From an uncultured Granulosicoccaceae bacterium (GTDB lineage Bacteria; Pseudomonadota; Gammaproteobacteria; Granulosicoccales; Granulosicoccaceae), in assembly GCA_938035945.1 (NCBI GenBank), contig CALHOU010000048.1, positions 1 to 64,000 of the forward strand: a stretch of DNA of 64,000 nucleotides. The letters run 5' to 3'. The position numbers and the translations under genes were made by a program. Every line of letters starts with the position of its first letter. Positions within the stretch are counted from its first letter, which is position 1. The notes under the pieces are model-generated. The model saw only the letters and a program-made list of their open reading frames with translations. It did not search any database and had not been told where the DNA came from. Below are positions 1 through 9,962 of this stretch, piece after piece.

Positions 1-363
1 AACAAAATGCTCCGCCCAATGCGCGACACCATACGAGCTATGGACACGGCGCTGGCAAACGAAAACCGCGAAGCCTGGGCGGAAGCGGATGAGGCCTTTC
101 ATTTTGAATTGGTGCGCTTGAGTGACAACCTGTACATTGAAAACATCGTCAGCAATGTGAATGATCAGGTACGTCGTGCACGCGCAATCACACTTAACAT
201 GCGACCCTTACCAACTAAATCAAACAAAGATCATCGCAAACTTTGCCAAGCAATTTTACAAGGGGATTCTGAGCTTGCAGATGAGATTCATCGAGCACAC
301 AGAGAAACAGCTCGCGACATGCTGATTGAAATTTTAAATAATGCGGGGTTTAAACGGGTATAG
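1..363 (+). CDS. GntR-family regulator, FCD domain (5' truncated by window)
   Basis: This is the C-terminal part of a GntR/FadR-type transcription regulator. The reading frame is open to the window edge, so the DNA-binding helix-turn-helix lies upstream. What remains is an all-helical FCD ligand-binding domain. The pattern EADEAFH is followed by DHRKL and then IHRAHRE, which are the Asp and two His positions that bind a metal in FCD domains, and AILQGD..LADE is the usual helix before the last His. Such proteins usually repress catabolic genes and respond to a carboxylic acid or sugar acid. The target cannot be told from this fragment. The next gene, for a glyoxalase-like protein, starts 29 bases on in the same direction. 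Confidence 0.8.
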   Translation, partial: NKMLRPMRDTIRAMDTALANENREAWAEADEAFHFELVRLSDNLYIENIVSNVNDQVRRARAITLNMRPLPTKSNKDHRKLCQAILQGDSELADEIHRAHRETARDMLIEILNNAGFKRV

Positions 364-392
364 TTTAGTGACCTATTACAGTAGCTGAACCA

Positions 393-1031
393 ATGCTGCA
401 GCTTGATCACATATTCGTGCTGGCGAGCCCCAATGCACCTGAAGCCGATAGATTAACGGAGGCTGGCCTGATAGAAGGCACCAGCCGCGAGCATCCCGGA
501 CAGGGCACCAGCAATCGTCGATTTTTTTTCGCGAACACCACGCTCGAATTTTTATACATCCACAACATTGCCGAAGCGATTAACGGCGCTGGCAGTAAAC
601 TGAAATTAGTCGAGCGCGCAATTAACGCTGAAGGATCACCGTTTGGATTAGTAACGCGCTGGTTTGGTGACGAGCCCACGCCAGACTACCCTTACTGGGA
701 ATACCAACCTGATTATTTCCCTGCGCCGATGTGTTTTTACGTCGGTAAAAACTCAGATAACTTCGACGAGCCCCTGTGCATTTGTATGCCACCCGCACTG
801 CCGCCACCCAGCACACCGCCCGAACCAAACAATGCACTTATGAATTTAACAGCGGTTGAACTCTCAATACCCCATTATGCCGCGTCTGAAACACTCACTC
901 GGTTTGGAGAATGCGATTTAATGACTATTGCGCTTGCCGAAGAGCACAAATTGAAGCTTGTGTTCAACGATGCGGCCATGGGTAGATCGATTAATTTGAT
1001 GCCGGATATTCCACTCGTTGTTATATGGTGA
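393..1031 (+). CDS. Glyoxalase-like (VOC) domain protein
   Basis: A 212-residue protein of the glyoxalase-like domain type (similar to PF13468). The N-terminus LQLDHIFVLAS and the following block, where a conserved FFF/EFLYI strand carries a Glu, match the first VOC beta-alpha-beta-beta-beta unit. A Pro-rich stretch (residues about 134-144) separates it from a shorter C-terminal half. These proteins often bind a metal and act on small or lipid-like substrates, but the substrate here is unknown. The gene follows the FCD regulator closely and could be under its control. Its last 11 bases overlap a small convergent reading frame on the other strand. Confidence 0.65.
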   Translation: MLQLDHIFVLASPNAPEADRLTEAGLIEGTSREHPGQGTSNRRFFFANTTLEFLYIHNIAEAINGAGSKLKLVERAINAEGSPFGLVTRWFGDEPTPDYPYWEYQPDYFPAPMCFYVGKNSDNFDEPLCICMPPALPPPSTPPEPNNALMNLTAVELSIPHYAASETLTRFGECDLMTIALAEEHKLKLVFNDAAMGRSINLMPDIPLVVIW

Positions 1032-1182
1032 ACATACCTTGCGTGGCATAAAGCGCGAACAAAACACACGCACCAAAGAATAGACCCTCATTTTGCGCAA
1101 ACTTTTTTAGACGCTCTTGCCGTAACCAACGTTCAAAAAATGATTCATTCTGATCGTTGTCTTGATCTTGTCGCTTTTGCAT
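1021..1182 (-). CDS. Possible 53-aa single-pass membrane protein
   Basis: A short open frame, ATG at 1182, stop at 1021. The first 32 residues are strongly charged (MQKRQDQDNDQNE, then RWLRQERLKK), followed by one hydrophobic segment (GLFFGACVLFALYA) and a very short tail. This layout is typical of small inner-membrane proteins. A G-rich stretch (GGGGTGGG) lies just before the start and could be the ribosome site. It fills an otherwise empty 280-base gap and overlaps the end of the convergent VOC gene by 11 bases. No family was recognised and it may not be expressed. Confidence 0.4.
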   Translation of the reverse strand: MQKRQDQDNDQNESFFERWLRQERLKKFAQNEGLFFGACVLFALYATQGMFTI

Positions 1183-1312
1183 TTACCCACCCCATGGATT
1201 CGTAATCAGTGAGGTCAGTGTATCGACAAGTAGATAAGCCGGTAAGGTAAAATTACGCACAAGGATGACGATAAAAAACGAAAACACGGTATCCTACGTT
1301 AGCCATTGTGAA

Positions 1313-2233
1313 CTAGGCTAGAGCAATGCCTTTTAGCTGTGCGAGCTCGTGAAACTTTTCCAGCATTTGTTCAGCACGGGCATCCCATCTGTTGTTTACC
1401 ATTGCCTGCATGCCACGCTGTTGGTATTCAGTGATGCGCTGCGGGTTTTGTTTTAGCTCCAACAAAGTTTTGCGCATATGCTGAGGCGATTCAACCTGGA
1501 TAAGCGCATCTTCCATACCCATATCCGCAACGGTCTTTGGATTCAGTGTTTCTGTAACAACCATGCACCCGCTGGCCAGGGCTTCAAATATACCGGTTTC
1601 AAAATCATCCACGCTCTCTTGCGCATAGTGAATATTGACTGAAATTTGGCTGGTACGTAAATCGGCGAAGTAAGGGTTACCAAAGCGACCACTAACCACG
1701 TCCACCAAATCATCCACCTCACTAAGCCATTCTTGCCGACGAGGTGACACATTGCGATTAAAAATGGCAAAGCGTGTACGTTCTTCATCGCCAGCATCAT
1801 TCTCGATTGCGCCAGCGTTATGCATAACAGAACATCGCGGCAACAAATGTGGAAACTCCTTTCCAACAACTTGCATGCAGGTGTACGTGTGCAGATAAAC
1901 CCAGTCAAGCGACGCTTTATGACTCAGCAGTTTATCGACATCGCGTCGTCTGATTAGCGGCTCGGTGCTCCAGAAAATAACCGGCACATTAAACACTTTA
2001 CTTAGCGATGCTGGCATTTTTTCAGCTCGCTGAATTAAAACAACATCAGGCTGGAAAGTGTCATTGATACCGAACAGTTCGTGACGAATAAGCCACCAGG
2101 GCTTCATTTTTTTGCGGCGAGCGCGGTAGTCAAATCGGCCAACGGTGTGTCCTGCGCGTTCAAATGCATTGGCCATCCAATGCTCTGCCCCCCAGCCGAT
2201 GTGGTGGTGAACAGCAATATACAAAATTTTCAC
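1313..2233 (-). CDS. Glycosyltransferase, family 1-like (GT-B)
   Basis: A 306-residue protein with the layout of a GT-B glycosyltransferase. The N-terminus KILYIAVHHHIGWGAEHW is a first Rossmann strand. The C-terminal half carries DFETGIFEALASGCMVVTE, the conserved E-x7-E nucleotide-sugar binding motif (similar to Glyco_trans_1_2). The protein is cytoplasmic, with no signal peptide. It starts with GTG at 2233, 21 bases after the stop of the GGDEF/EAL gene on the same strand, so both are probably in one transcript. That suggests a link between c-di-GMP and a surface glycan, but this is inference. Donor and acceptor are unknown. Confidence 0.7.
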   Translation of the reverse strand: MKILYIAVHHHIGWGAEHWMANAFERAGHTVGRFDYRARRKKMKPWWLIRHELFGINDTFQPDVVLIQRAEKMPASLSKVFNVPVIFWSTEPLIRRRDVDKLLSHKASLDWVYLHTYTCMQVVGKEFPHLLPRCSVMHNAGAIENDAGDEERTRFAIFNRNVSPRRQEWLSEVDDLVDVVSGRFGNPYFADLRTSQISVNIHYAQESVDDFETGIFEALASGCMVVTETLNPKTVADMGMEDALIQVESPQHMRKTLLELKQNPQRITEYQQRGMQAMVNNRWDARAEQMLEKFHELAQLKGIALA

Positions 2234-2254
2234 ACGTGGCAGTTTCGAATGAGG

Positions 2255-4756
2255 TTAAGCAGGGGCAAGTGTCGAATAGTTTTCAATCAGCTCTGGCTCG
2301 CCAATATGAAAGCCTTGGGCAAAGTCGATACCAATATCGCGCACGGCATTGAGTAAGCGTGGTGATTCAATAAATTCAGCGATGGTGCGCTTCCCCATCG
2401 ACTTACTCATTTCGTTGATCGATTTAACTAGTGTGAAATCCATTGGATCATCAAGGATATCTTTAACCAACAAACCATCAATCTTCAAAAAATCGATGGG
2501 CAGTTTTCTTAAATAGGCAAACGATGACAAGCCAGAGCCGAAGTCGTCGATGGTAAAGCGACAACCAATCTCACTGAGCGTGTTCATAAATTCAGATGCA
2601 CTGGATAGGTTGGCAATCGTTGCAGTCTCAGTTAACTCAAAACACAGTTTTTCAGGAGCAATACCGCTCTTTTTAATTATGCTAACAAACTTCTCTGCAT
2701 TTTCTATTTTGGCAAACGTTGCTCCAGATAAATTCAAGGAACAATGCCGCATACTTTGCAGCAAACTAGGGTTTGCATTAAGCCAAGCGAGTGTTAGTTC
2801 TAACGCACGCTCATCGAGCGCGGCCGCCAAGCCATATCGTTCAGCTGAGGGTAGAAAAGACTGCGGGCTAATGAGTTTGCCATCAACGCCTCTTAAGCGC
2901 AGCAGCATTTCAAATCGTAACCCATCCGGTTGATTGTGTAGTGGTTGAATTTTCTGACAAGCAAGCGATACACGATTTTCATCCAGTGCAGAATTTATTT
3001 CTTCCACCCAATGTGTTGCCACATTTCTATTACTGGCATGGCCATCGCCTTCCCGATACACGATAACCCGATTACGGCCTTCGTTTTTGGCGATATAGCA
3101 TGCTGAATCTGCAGCGCTAAAAAGCGACTTCAAACTCTCCCAGCGATCATCAACAACAACCAGGCCAACACTCACACCAACAGTGAACCGATTCTCTTTC
3201 CATAGAAATTGAAAGTTCTCAACCTCTGCACGAATCTGATTGGCAAGCTTAAGCGCTTCGGCAACACTGCACTTATATAAAAACACGCCAAACTCATCAC
3301 CGCCGAGTCGCGCCAAAACATCACTTTTGCGAACCAAGCTGTCAAACAATTGAGCAAGCTGACGAAGCAACTCATCACCCGCCTCATGTCCGCAGGTGTC
3401 ATTCACAATTTTAAAGCTATCCAAATCCATAAAGCACATGGCATGCGATAGTCGATCGGTTTTTGCAGATTCCAATGCCTGGTTAACCATAGATTCAAAT
3501 TGACGGCGATTAACCAGTCCGGTTAAGGCATCATGGTTTGCATGATAGGCCACGGCCTCTGCCTGTTTAACAGACGCGGTAACATCGCAACCTGTGCCGC
3601 GATAACCTAAAAACTCACGATCACGATTAAACACAGGTATGCCGCTGTAACGAATAACTTTGGTATCGCCCTGCACCACCCAGCGAAATTCAACATCACG
3701 GAACGCCTGTTGATCTTCCAACTGGGCCAAGTGTGTTTGCCACAATTCAGCTTCGTTCACGTTCGCGGGGTGATCAAGCAGTTGTTGATGCGTGCGGCCA
3801 ATCAAATGCTCGCGCGGGATACCGAGAACATGTTCTAAGTCGTCAGTGACAAAACGAAATCGCAAATTCGAATCGAGCTCCCAAAAGAAGTCCGCCGATG
3901 CGTTGGCAAAGTGTCGATAACGTTGCTCGCTTGCGCGAAGTTCTTGCACTTCGCGCGGTACGTTGATGGCGTTTAAATTGCCGCCAGCAGTAACGCTAAA
4001 AGCAGAGGCCGATGTCTTACGTTCATTCGATGCAGGTATGCTGACATCGATAAACGATAGTAGAGTTGCGCGCGTTGTCCCCCATTGCACATGCGTGGCT
4101 CGTGCAATAAGCCTTAACGGTTGCCCATCGCGCGTAAGTGCTGACACAGTTAAACGTTGTGCTTGAGCTGATTTGGATTGCTCCATATCATCGATCGATG
4201 CGGAAGTTAAGCGTGCTATTTCAGCCTCGGCAAACAAATCCATCAGTTCACCTTGATCAGCCAGAACTTGCGCATTGGTAAAACCAAGTAAACGCGCGGC
4301 ATTCTCGTTGGCAAATAAAATATCGTTCTTATTGAATATCAAACTACCTTGGATGCCATCGTTGACCAAGGTTTGGAAATCGATAGTCACGGCCGACTTC
4401 GGTGGCGTCACGCTTGGACCACCAATAAGACGCAAGTCGATACCAGTGACTGTGCCGTTCACACCGAAAACCGGCGTACGCACTATCATCGCTTGGGTTT
4501 TGTTTGCACCTATCTCAATCGCGCTGATATCGGCCTGAGCGGAATACACCGCTTGGCTATCGAGCGCATGCTGCACACGAGCGACCGCTTCTGGCAAAAT
4601 GTCGAAATCGGTGTAACCGATCACTTCTTCAGGCGAATCAAAGCCCAGACTTTGGGCGTAGGCCATTGAGCAGGCACGGTAGACGAGCTGATCGTCTTTT
4701 AGTGCTACTCGATCAGATTGTTGACCGAGCAAATCCGTTTTACTGAGCATGCGCAC
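2255..4756 (-). CDS. PAS-PAS-PAS-GGDEF-EAL cyclic-di-GMP enzyme
   Basis: An 833-residue soluble protein that both makes and breaks cyclic-di-GMP, at least in principle. Three PAS-like sensor units fall at about residues 10-115, 125-240 and 275-400. The third ends in a PAC-like segment and a YHANHDALTGLVNRR linker into GGDEF. The GGDEF motif is intact near residue 485, and RKSD five residues upstream gives an inhibitory I-site. The EAL domain keeps the first catalytic Glu but reads EML (near 613). ELTET, DDFGSG, AEF and FAQGF match the metal and substrate positions. There is no membrane segment, so the signal is likely intracellular (heme, flavin or redox via PAS). An alternative ATG lies two codons downstream of the chosen start. 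Confidence 0.92.
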   Translation of the reverse strand: MRMLSKTDLLGQQSDRVALKDDQLVYRACSMAYAQSLGFDSPEEVIGYTDFDILPEAVARVQHALDSQAVYSAQADISAIEIGANKTQAMIVRTPVFGVNGTVTGIDLRLIGGPSVTPPKSAVTIDFQTLVNDGIQGSLIFNKNDILFANENAARLLGFTNAQVLADQGELMDLFAEAEIARLTSASIDDMEQSKSAQAQRLTVSALTRDGQPLRLIARATHVQWGTTRATLLSFIDVSIPASNERKTSASAFSVTAGGNLNAINVPREVQELRASEQRYRHFANASADFFWELDSNLRFRFVTDDLEHVLGIPREHLIGRTHQQLLDHPANVNEAELWQTHLAQLEDQQAFRDVEFRWVVQGDTKVIRYSGIPVFNRDREFLGYRGTGCDVTASVKQAEAVAYHANHDALTGLVNRRQFESMVNQALESAKTDRLSHAMCFMDLDSFKIVNDTCGHEAGDELLRQLAQLFDSLVRKSDVLARLGGDEFGVFLYKCSVAEALKLANQIRAEVENFQFLWKENRFTVGVSVGLVVVDDRWESLKSLFSAADSACYIAKNEGRNRVIVYREGDGHASNRNVATHWVEEINSALDENRVSLACQKIQPLHNQPDGLRFEMLLRLRGVDGKLISPQSFLPSAERYGLAAALDERALELTLAWLNANPSLLQSMRHCSLNLSGATFAKIENAEKFVSIIKKSGIAPEKLCFELTETATIANLSSASEFMNTLSEIGCRFTIDDFGSGLSSFAYLRKLPIDFLKIDGLLVKDILDDPMDFTLVKSINEMSKSMGKRTIAEFIESPRLLNAVRDIGIDFAQGFHIGEPELIENYSTLAPA

Positions 4757-4992
4757 CTTCAGTACTCCTGCACAGTGATAATGAATTTAATTGTGGCGAA
4801 AACTGTAAGCACCATCGACGACCAAATTCTGAAGTATCTATGAGTATAGAGCATCATCACGAATGTAAAACCGATGCCGTCGCACAACTCAAGCAAGAAT
4901 AATATACTTAATAATCAATCGTTTAGCTGACAATTTGCATCAATCTGAGGGCAACGCACCCGCACATTGCCGGTTTGGGCACTACCATAAGG

Positions 4993-7900
4993 CTACAGAT
5001 TGCGACGATATTGACCACCCACTGCAAACATCGCATCTGTAAGCTGCCCCAAGGAGCACACTTCTGCGGCCGACATCAAGGCCTCAAACACGTTACCGCC
5101 GGCCATCGCCGTCTGCTGCACATGTGCCAATGCTTGTGCTGATTCGCTGGCGTGCTTTTGCTGAAACGCCTCAAGCCGCTGGATTTGGTTTTGCTTTTCT
5201 TGATCACTCGAACGCGCCAGCTCTATTTCCTGCGCTACCTCTTCCTCTGGGTTTAAGAACGTATTCACCCCAACGATGGGTAAACTGCCATCGTGTTTTC
5301 GATGTTCGTACAACATTGACTCATCTTGGATTTTGCCACGTTGGTAACCGGTTTCCATCGCGCCTAACACGCCGCCTCGATCGGAGATGCGATCAAATTC
5401 AGCCAGTACAGCTTCTTCAACAAGATCGGTTAATTCATCATTGATAAAGCTACCCTGCGAAGGGTTTTCATTCTTGGCCAAACCCCACTCTCGATTTATA
5501 ATGAGTTGAATCGCAACGGCACGACGAACCGATTCATCGGTTGGTGTGGTTACCGCTTCATCGTAAGCGTTAGTGTGTAGGGAGTTGCAGTTGTCATAAA
5601 CGGCAATCAAGGCTTGTAAGGTGGTACGAATATCATTAAACGCCATCTCTTGCGCATGCAATGAGCGGCCCGATGTTTGAATGTGGTATTTCAAACGTTG
5701 ACTTCGCTCATTCGCACCATAACGCTCACGCATGGCAACTGCCCATATCCGACGAGCTACTCTACCTAACACAGTGTATTCAGGGTCCATGCCGTTACTG
5801 AAAAAGAACGACAGGTTTGCAGCAAAGTCGTCTATGTGCATGCCACGCGCCAGATAACTTTCAACGTAGGTAAATCCATTGGCAAGTGTTAAGGCGAGTT
5901 GTGTAATTGGATTCGCACCGGCTTCAGCTATGTGGTAACCCGAAATGGATACCGAATAAAAATTCTTAACATTGTTTTCAATAAACCACTCCTGAATATC
6001 GGCCATCATCTTCAGGCTGTATTCAGTGGAAAAAATACAAGTGTTCTGACCTTGATCTTCTTTTAAAATATCGGCCTGCACTGTGCCACGCACCTGTTTA
6101 AAAGTATTGCGACGAACCTCTTCACGTTCCATATCATCAGGTTCATGTCCATGCGTATTTTTAAACACATCAAGCTGCTGGCGAAACGCGGTAATAAAAA
6201 AGAATGCAAGAATGGTTGGCGCCGGGCCATTTATGGTCATCGATACAGACGTTGTGGGGTCGCACAAATCAAAGCCGTCGTACAGCACTTGCATATCTTC
6301 AACCGTTGCAACCGATACACCTGCGTTTCCAACCTTGCCGTAAATATCGGGGCGAACAGCCGGATCATTGCCATAGAGCGTGACCGAATCAAACGCGGTG
6401 GACAAACGTTTCGCCGGCGCATGTTCCGATAATGCTTTAAATCGTTTATTAGTGCGCAAGGGGTCGCCTTCGCCAGCGAACATGCGCGTTGGGTCTTCAC
6501 CTTCACGCTTAAACGGAAACACACCAGCCGTGAAAGGATAAAAGCCCGGTAGGTTTTCGCGCATGAGCCATTTCAGCAAATCGCCATGATCGCTGTAACG
6601 GGGCAAAGCCACGCGGGACACTTTGGTGCCACTAAGCGACGTCACTTTTAATGCCGTTCGCAGTGTTTTATCACCACGCTGCACGATCTGTTCGTCACCA
6701 GAGTAGTGCTGCTTTATTTCTGGCCACGACTTAAGCAACTGCTTGGCTTCTACAGAAAGTTGCGTGTTACGTTGTTCAATTAAGGCAGACAGTGAGGTAC
6801 TCTCATCACCCAACATGGTTTGGCTTGCCTGCAGCTGCTGCAGCTCGCGAGCCGTTTGCGCTTGTGCTCCTACATACTCATGATAGTCACGGATAGCATC
6901 TGCAATGTCGGATAAGTAACGCTGACGTTTTGCCGGAATAATACTGGTTGAACTGGTGCTGGCACTCACTTGCACCGATGCAAGTTGACCGGGTGCGACG
7001 TTAAGCCCTTTATCTTTTAATTGCGCTATAACGGATTGGTACAGCGCCGTCACGCCATCATCGTTGAATAAAGCTGCGATGGTGCCAAACACCGGCATAT
7101 CATCAACATTCTGCGAAAAGGCTTCGCGATTGCGTTGCACCTGTTTACGCACATCGCGCAAGGCATCGGCACCACCTTTGCGTTCGAACTTATTAATAGC
7201 CACCACATCAGCAAAATCAAGCATATCGATTTTTTCAAGTTGACTGGCCGCACCAAACTCTGGCGTCATCACATATAAAGACACATCACACACAGGCACA
7301 ATGCCAGCATCGCCCTGACCTATGCCCGGTGTTTCAATAATAATAAGATCTACGCCTGCTACACGACACGCATCTATCATGTGCGGTAGGGCTTGAGGCA
7401 CCTCGCCGGCAGCGTCACGTGTGGCGAGCGAGCGCATGAAAATATTCTCGTGCTCTATTGCATTCATGCGGATGCGATCACCTAGTAGTGCACCACCGCT
7501 TTTACGGCGCGACGGATCAATTGCTAATAGTGCAACGGATACCGAGTCTGATTGATCTAACCGCAGGCGCCTGATGAATTCATCGGTAACCGACGACTTA
7601 CCCGCACCACCGGTGCCCGTTATTCCCAATACTGGCGCTTTGTTTTCTACCGCACCAGCGTTTTGCGATAAACGATTAAGTTCCGCGCTACTAAGCTGAT
7701 CGTTTTCAATTCGTGAAAGTAGCTTTGATAACGAACGGTGTTCGCTTTTATCAAACGGCGTAGCTGCAGTTTTAATTAACTGACTGACATCGCTTAGCAC
7801 CTGTTTGCTTTGTGCTTGCGCCGTTGTGTCCATCATGTGTTGAATCATGCCCTGTAAACCCATCGCCTGACCGTCTTGTGGCGAATAGATTTTGGCAACA

Positions 7901-8262
7901 CCGTAGTCGTGCAATTCTTGAATTTCAGCAGGCACAATCACCCCGCCGCCACCGCCAAATACCAAAATGTTCTCTGCACCACGCTCCTGCAGAGAGTCGA
8001 TCATGTATTTAAAGTATTCGACATGCCCACCTTGGTAGGAGCTGATGGCAATGGCGTGCGCATCCTCTTGAATAGCCGCGTTGACTATTTCAGCCACCGA
8101 TCGGTTATGGCCCAGGTGAATAACTTCCACACCACCGGATTGCAGAATCCGGCGCATGATGTTGATCGAAGCATCGTGGCCGTCGAAAAGGCTGGCAGCG
8201 GTAACAAAACGCAAACGCTGTGCGCTTGCGCCAGGGGATAGCGATTCAGCGGGTGAAGACAT
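4993..8262 (-). CDS. icmF: Fused isobutyryl-CoA mutase (B12-dependent)
   Basis: This 1089-residue enzyme interconverts isobutyryl-CoA and n-butyryl-CoA with adenosylcobalamin, and carries its own GTPase chaperone. Domains in order: B12-binding (about 15-150) with the DGHD motif that gives the cobalt-ligating His; a MeaB-type GTPase with P-loop GTGGAGKSS near 214; a linker; and the mutase barrel from about 550. [20 protein letters not shown] is typical of IcmF rather than of methylmalonyl-CoA mutase. The length matches the family. I chose ATG at 8262, with AGGA seven bases upstream, over the in-frame GTG at 8268, which would sit on top of that site. It is divergent from a MerR regulator and shares a palindromic operator with it. 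Confidence 0.95.
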   Translation of the reverse strand: MSSPAESLSPGASAQRLRFVTAASLFDGHDASINIMRRILQSGGVEVIHLGHNRSVAEIVNAAIQEDAHAIAISSYQGGHVEYFKYMIDSLQERGAENILVFGGGGGVIVPAEIQELHDYGVAKIYSPQDGQAMGLQGMIQHMMDTTAQAQSKQVLSDVSQLIKTAATPFDKSEHRSLSKLLSRIENDQLSSAELNRLSQNAGAVENKAPVLGITGTGGAGKSSVTDEFIRRLRLDQSDSVSVALLAIDPSRRKSGGALLGDRIRMNAIEHENIFMRSLATRDAAGEVPQALPHMIDACRVAGVDLIIIETPGIGQGDAGIVPVCDVSLYVMTPEFGAASQLEKIDMLDFADVVAINKFERKGGADALRDVRKQVQRNREAFSQNVDDMPVFGTIAALFNDDGVTALYQSVIAQLKDKGLNVAPGQLASVQVSASTSSTSIIPAKRQRYLSDIADAIRDYHEYVGAQAQTARELQQLQASQTMLGDESTSLSALIEQRNTQLSVEAKQLLKSWPEIKQHYSGDEQIVQRGDKTLRTALKVTSLSGTKVSRVALPRYSDHGDLLKWLMRENLPGFYPFTAGVFPFKREGEDPTRMFAGEGDPLRTNKRFKALSEHAPAKRLSTAFDSVTLYGNDPAVRPDIYGKVGNAGVSVATVEDMQVLYDGFDLCDPTTSVSMTINGPAPTILAFFFITAFRQQLDVFKNTHGHEPDDMEREEVRRNTFKQVRGTVQADILKEDQGQNTCIFSTEYSLKMMADIQEWFIENNVKNFYSVSISGYHIAEAGANPITQLALTLANGFTYVESYLARGMHIDDFAANLSFFFSNGMDPEYTVLGRVARRIWAVAMRERYGANERSQRLKYHIQTSGRSLHAQEMAFNDIRTTLQALIAVYDNCNSLHTNAYDEAVTTPTDESVRRAVAIQLIINREWGLAKNENPSQGSFINDELTDLVEEAVLAEFDRISDRGGVLGAMETGYQRGKIQDESMLYEHRKHDGSLPIVGVNTFLNPEEEVAQEIELARSSDQEKQNQIQRLEAFQQKHASESAQALAHVQQTAMAGGNVFEALMSAAEVCSLGQLTDAMFAVGGQYRRNL

Positions 8263-8288
8263 AGCCACATCCTAGCTTGGGAGCTCAC

Positions 8289-8318
8289 ATTATCACTTGA
8301 CCTTTACGTTAACGTCAA
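8289..8318 (-). promoter_or_regulatory. icmF promoter (sigma-70 like)
   Basis: Read on the minus strand, TTGACG (8318-8313) and GATAAT (8294-8289) are separated by 18 bases. This is close to the sigma-70 consensus and lies 26 bases upstream of the chosen icmF start. The -35 element and the first half of the spacer lie within the 16-bp palindrome at 8303-8318, so a bound regulator should affect it directly. Confidence 0.6.
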
Positions 8319-8326
8319 CTTAATCT
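8297..8326 (+). promoter_or_regulatory. merR-thiolase-acyl-CoA dehydrogenase promoter
   Basis: On the plus strand TTGACC (8297-8302) is followed after 18 bases by TAATCT (8321-8326). The 16-bp palindrome exactly follows the -35 element and fills most of the spacer. This is the classic position for a MerR-family operator, which works by reshaping an overlong spacer. A transcript from here would begin at or close to the ATG at 8333, and no ribosome site is visible before that ATG, so translation may be leaderless. Confidence 0.5.
8303..8318. promoter_or_regulatory. Palindromic operator between icmF and merR
   Basis: The 16 bases TTTACGTTAACGTCAA form a near-perfect palindrome (one mismatch pair) centred on GTTAAC. 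From general knowledge, LiuR-type MerR regulators of branched-chain acyl-CoA catabolism use palindromes of this style. That this gene's own MerR product binds here is inferred from position and symmetry. Confidence 0.65.
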
Positions 8327-8332
8327 ACACAG

Positions 8333-8743
8333 ATGAGCGAAAGCCCCACAGAATTCAGTATTGGTGATTTGGCACGTGAATTTGATCTCACCACACGCAC
8401 CATTCGATACTACGAAGACAAGCTGCTGCTGAAACCTGAGCGCCGTGGTAAACAGCGTATCTACTCAAAAGCCGACCGCACCCGTTTAAAACTCATTCTT
8501 CGTGGCAAACGGCTGGGCTGGAACCTGGACGAAATATTCGAAGTCATCCAACTCTACAACAGCCCAGACGGTGAGAAACGTCAGCTAGAACTGATGGTAA
8601 AAAAAATCGGGCATAGTCGTACTACCCTGCTCGACCAACAAGAAGATATAAAAATGGCTCTGCAAGAGCTCGACGAAATTGAAGAACGTTGCAGCGTACA
8701 GTTACAACAACTCATAACCCACGCTAACACTCAAGAGGTTTAA
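8333..8743 (+). CDS. MerR-family regulator, LiuR-like
   Basis: A 136-residue regulator. The N-terminal winged helix-turn-helix (FSIGDLAREFDLTTRTIRYY) is a clear MerR signature, followed by a second helix pair and a long dimerisation coiled coil (about 75-125). It lacks the Cys cluster of metal-sensing MerR proteins; the single Cys near residue 123 is in a C-terminal helix. This matches LiuR-type regulators, which sense acyl-CoA-related compounds. It is divergent from icmF and three bases upstream of a thiolase gene, so it probably controls both directions from the palindrome just before it. The assignment to LiuR rather than another MerR subgroup is inferred from context. Confidence 0.85.
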   Translation: MSESPTEFSIGDLAREFDLTTRTIRYYEDKLLLKPERRGKQRIYSKADRTRLKLILRGKRLGWNLDEIFEVIQLYNSPDGEKRQLELMVKKIGHSRTTLLDQQEDIKMALQELDEIEERCSVQLQQLITHANTQEV

Positions 8744-8746
8744 GCA

Positions 8747-9946
8747 ATGGATCAAAACGCTAATGCCGATCCAATCGTAATTGTCGGCGCCGCTCGCACA
8801 CCCATGGGTAGCTTTCAAGGTGAGCTAGCATCGATGAGCGCGCCGCAACTGGGTGCTGCAAGCATTGAAGCGGCCCTGCAACGCGCAGCGCTTAGTGGTG
8901 AGGATGTTGAAGAAGTCATTATGGGCTGTGTATTACCGGCAGGTATGGGACAAGCGCCAGCACGGCAGGCTGCATTTGGCGCTGGCATACCGCAATCAGC
9001 TGGTTGTACAACGATTAACAAAATGTGTGGTTCGGGTATGAAGGCTGTGATGTTAGCCAATGATTTACTCAAAGCAGACAGTGCATCAGTCATGGTTGCT
9101 GGCGGCTTGGAGAGTATGAGCAACGCACCTTATCTATTACCGAAGGTGCGTGATGGTTTACGCATGGGTCACTCGGATGTAAAAGACCATATGTTTTTAG
9201 ACGGACTTGAAGACGCTTACGAACCGGGTCGCTTGATGGGTAGCTTTGCCGAAGAAACCGCAACACACTACCAATTCACGCGTGAGGCACAAGATGCGTT
9301 TGCGATTGCATCGGTTGAACGCGCGCAACATGCAAGTAAAACGGGTATTTTTAGCTCTGAGATTACGCCGGTATCAGTTAAGACACGTAAATCGGATTCG
9401 TTGATTGAACACGACGAGCAACCCGGCAAAGCCAACACGTCAAAAATCCCTACACTGCGGGCAGCATTTGCAAAAGATGGAACAGTGACTGCGGCTAATG
9501 CCAGTTCAATATCCGATGGCGCTGCGGCGGTTGTCATGATGCGCCAAAGTGAAGCGAATCGTAGAGGTGTTACCCCAATGGCAAAAATTCTAGGCCATGC
9601 AAGCTTTGCACACGCACCTAACTGGTTCACCACCGCGCCTGTTCATGCCATTGAACAGCTGCTGAATAAACTCAATTTAAAAACCGACGACATCGACTTA
9701 TTCGAGATCAATGAAGCATTTGCAGTAGTTACAATGGCCGCCATGCATGAACTTGCAATACCTCATGACAAAGTCAACGTGTACGGTGGAGCCTGTGCAC
9801 TTGGCCATCCTGTCGGCGCATCCGGCACACGTATCATTGTGACCCTAATGAACGCACTAGAGCGACACAATATGAAAACCGGCATCGCATCCTTATGCAT
9901 TGGCGGCGGCGAAGCCACAGCAGTTGCGATAGAACGCTTGCACTAA
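8747..9946 (+). CDS. Acetyl-CoA C-acetyltransferase (thiolase)
   Basis: A 399-residue biosynthetic/degradative thiolase. It condenses two acetyl-CoA to acetoacetyl-CoA or runs the reverse. The nucleophilic Cys lies in KMCGSGMK near residue 92, the His in GHPVGASGTR, and the second Cys in LCIGGGEA near 383. NEAFA is also present, so the active site is complete. An AGAGG ribosome site lies eight bases before the start. It is in an operon with the MerR regulator (3-base gap) and the acyl-CoA dehydrogenase (16-base gap). With icmF it would close a route from isobutyryl-CoA through butyryl-CoA to acetyl-CoA. Confidence 0.93.
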   Translation: MDQNANADPIVIVGAARTPMGSFQGELASMSAPQLGAASIEAALQRAALSGEDVEEVIMGCVLPAGMGQAPARQAAFGAGIPQSAGCTTINKMCGSGMKAVMLANDLLKADSASVMVAGGLESMSNAPYLLPKVRDGLRMGHSDVKDHMFLDGLEDAYEPGRLMGSFAEETATHYQFTREAQDAFAIASVERAQHASKTGIFSSEITPVSVKTRKSDSLIEHDEQPGKANTSKIPTLRAAFAKDGTVTAANASSISDGAAAVVMMRQSEANRRGVTPMAKILGHASFAHAPNWFTTAPVHAIEQLLNKLNLKTDDIDLFEINEAFAVVTMAAMHELAIPHDKVNVYGGACALGHPVGASGTRIIVTLMNALERHNMKTGIASLCIGGGEATAVAIERLH

Positions 9947-9962
9947 TATAGAAAGTGATTAA

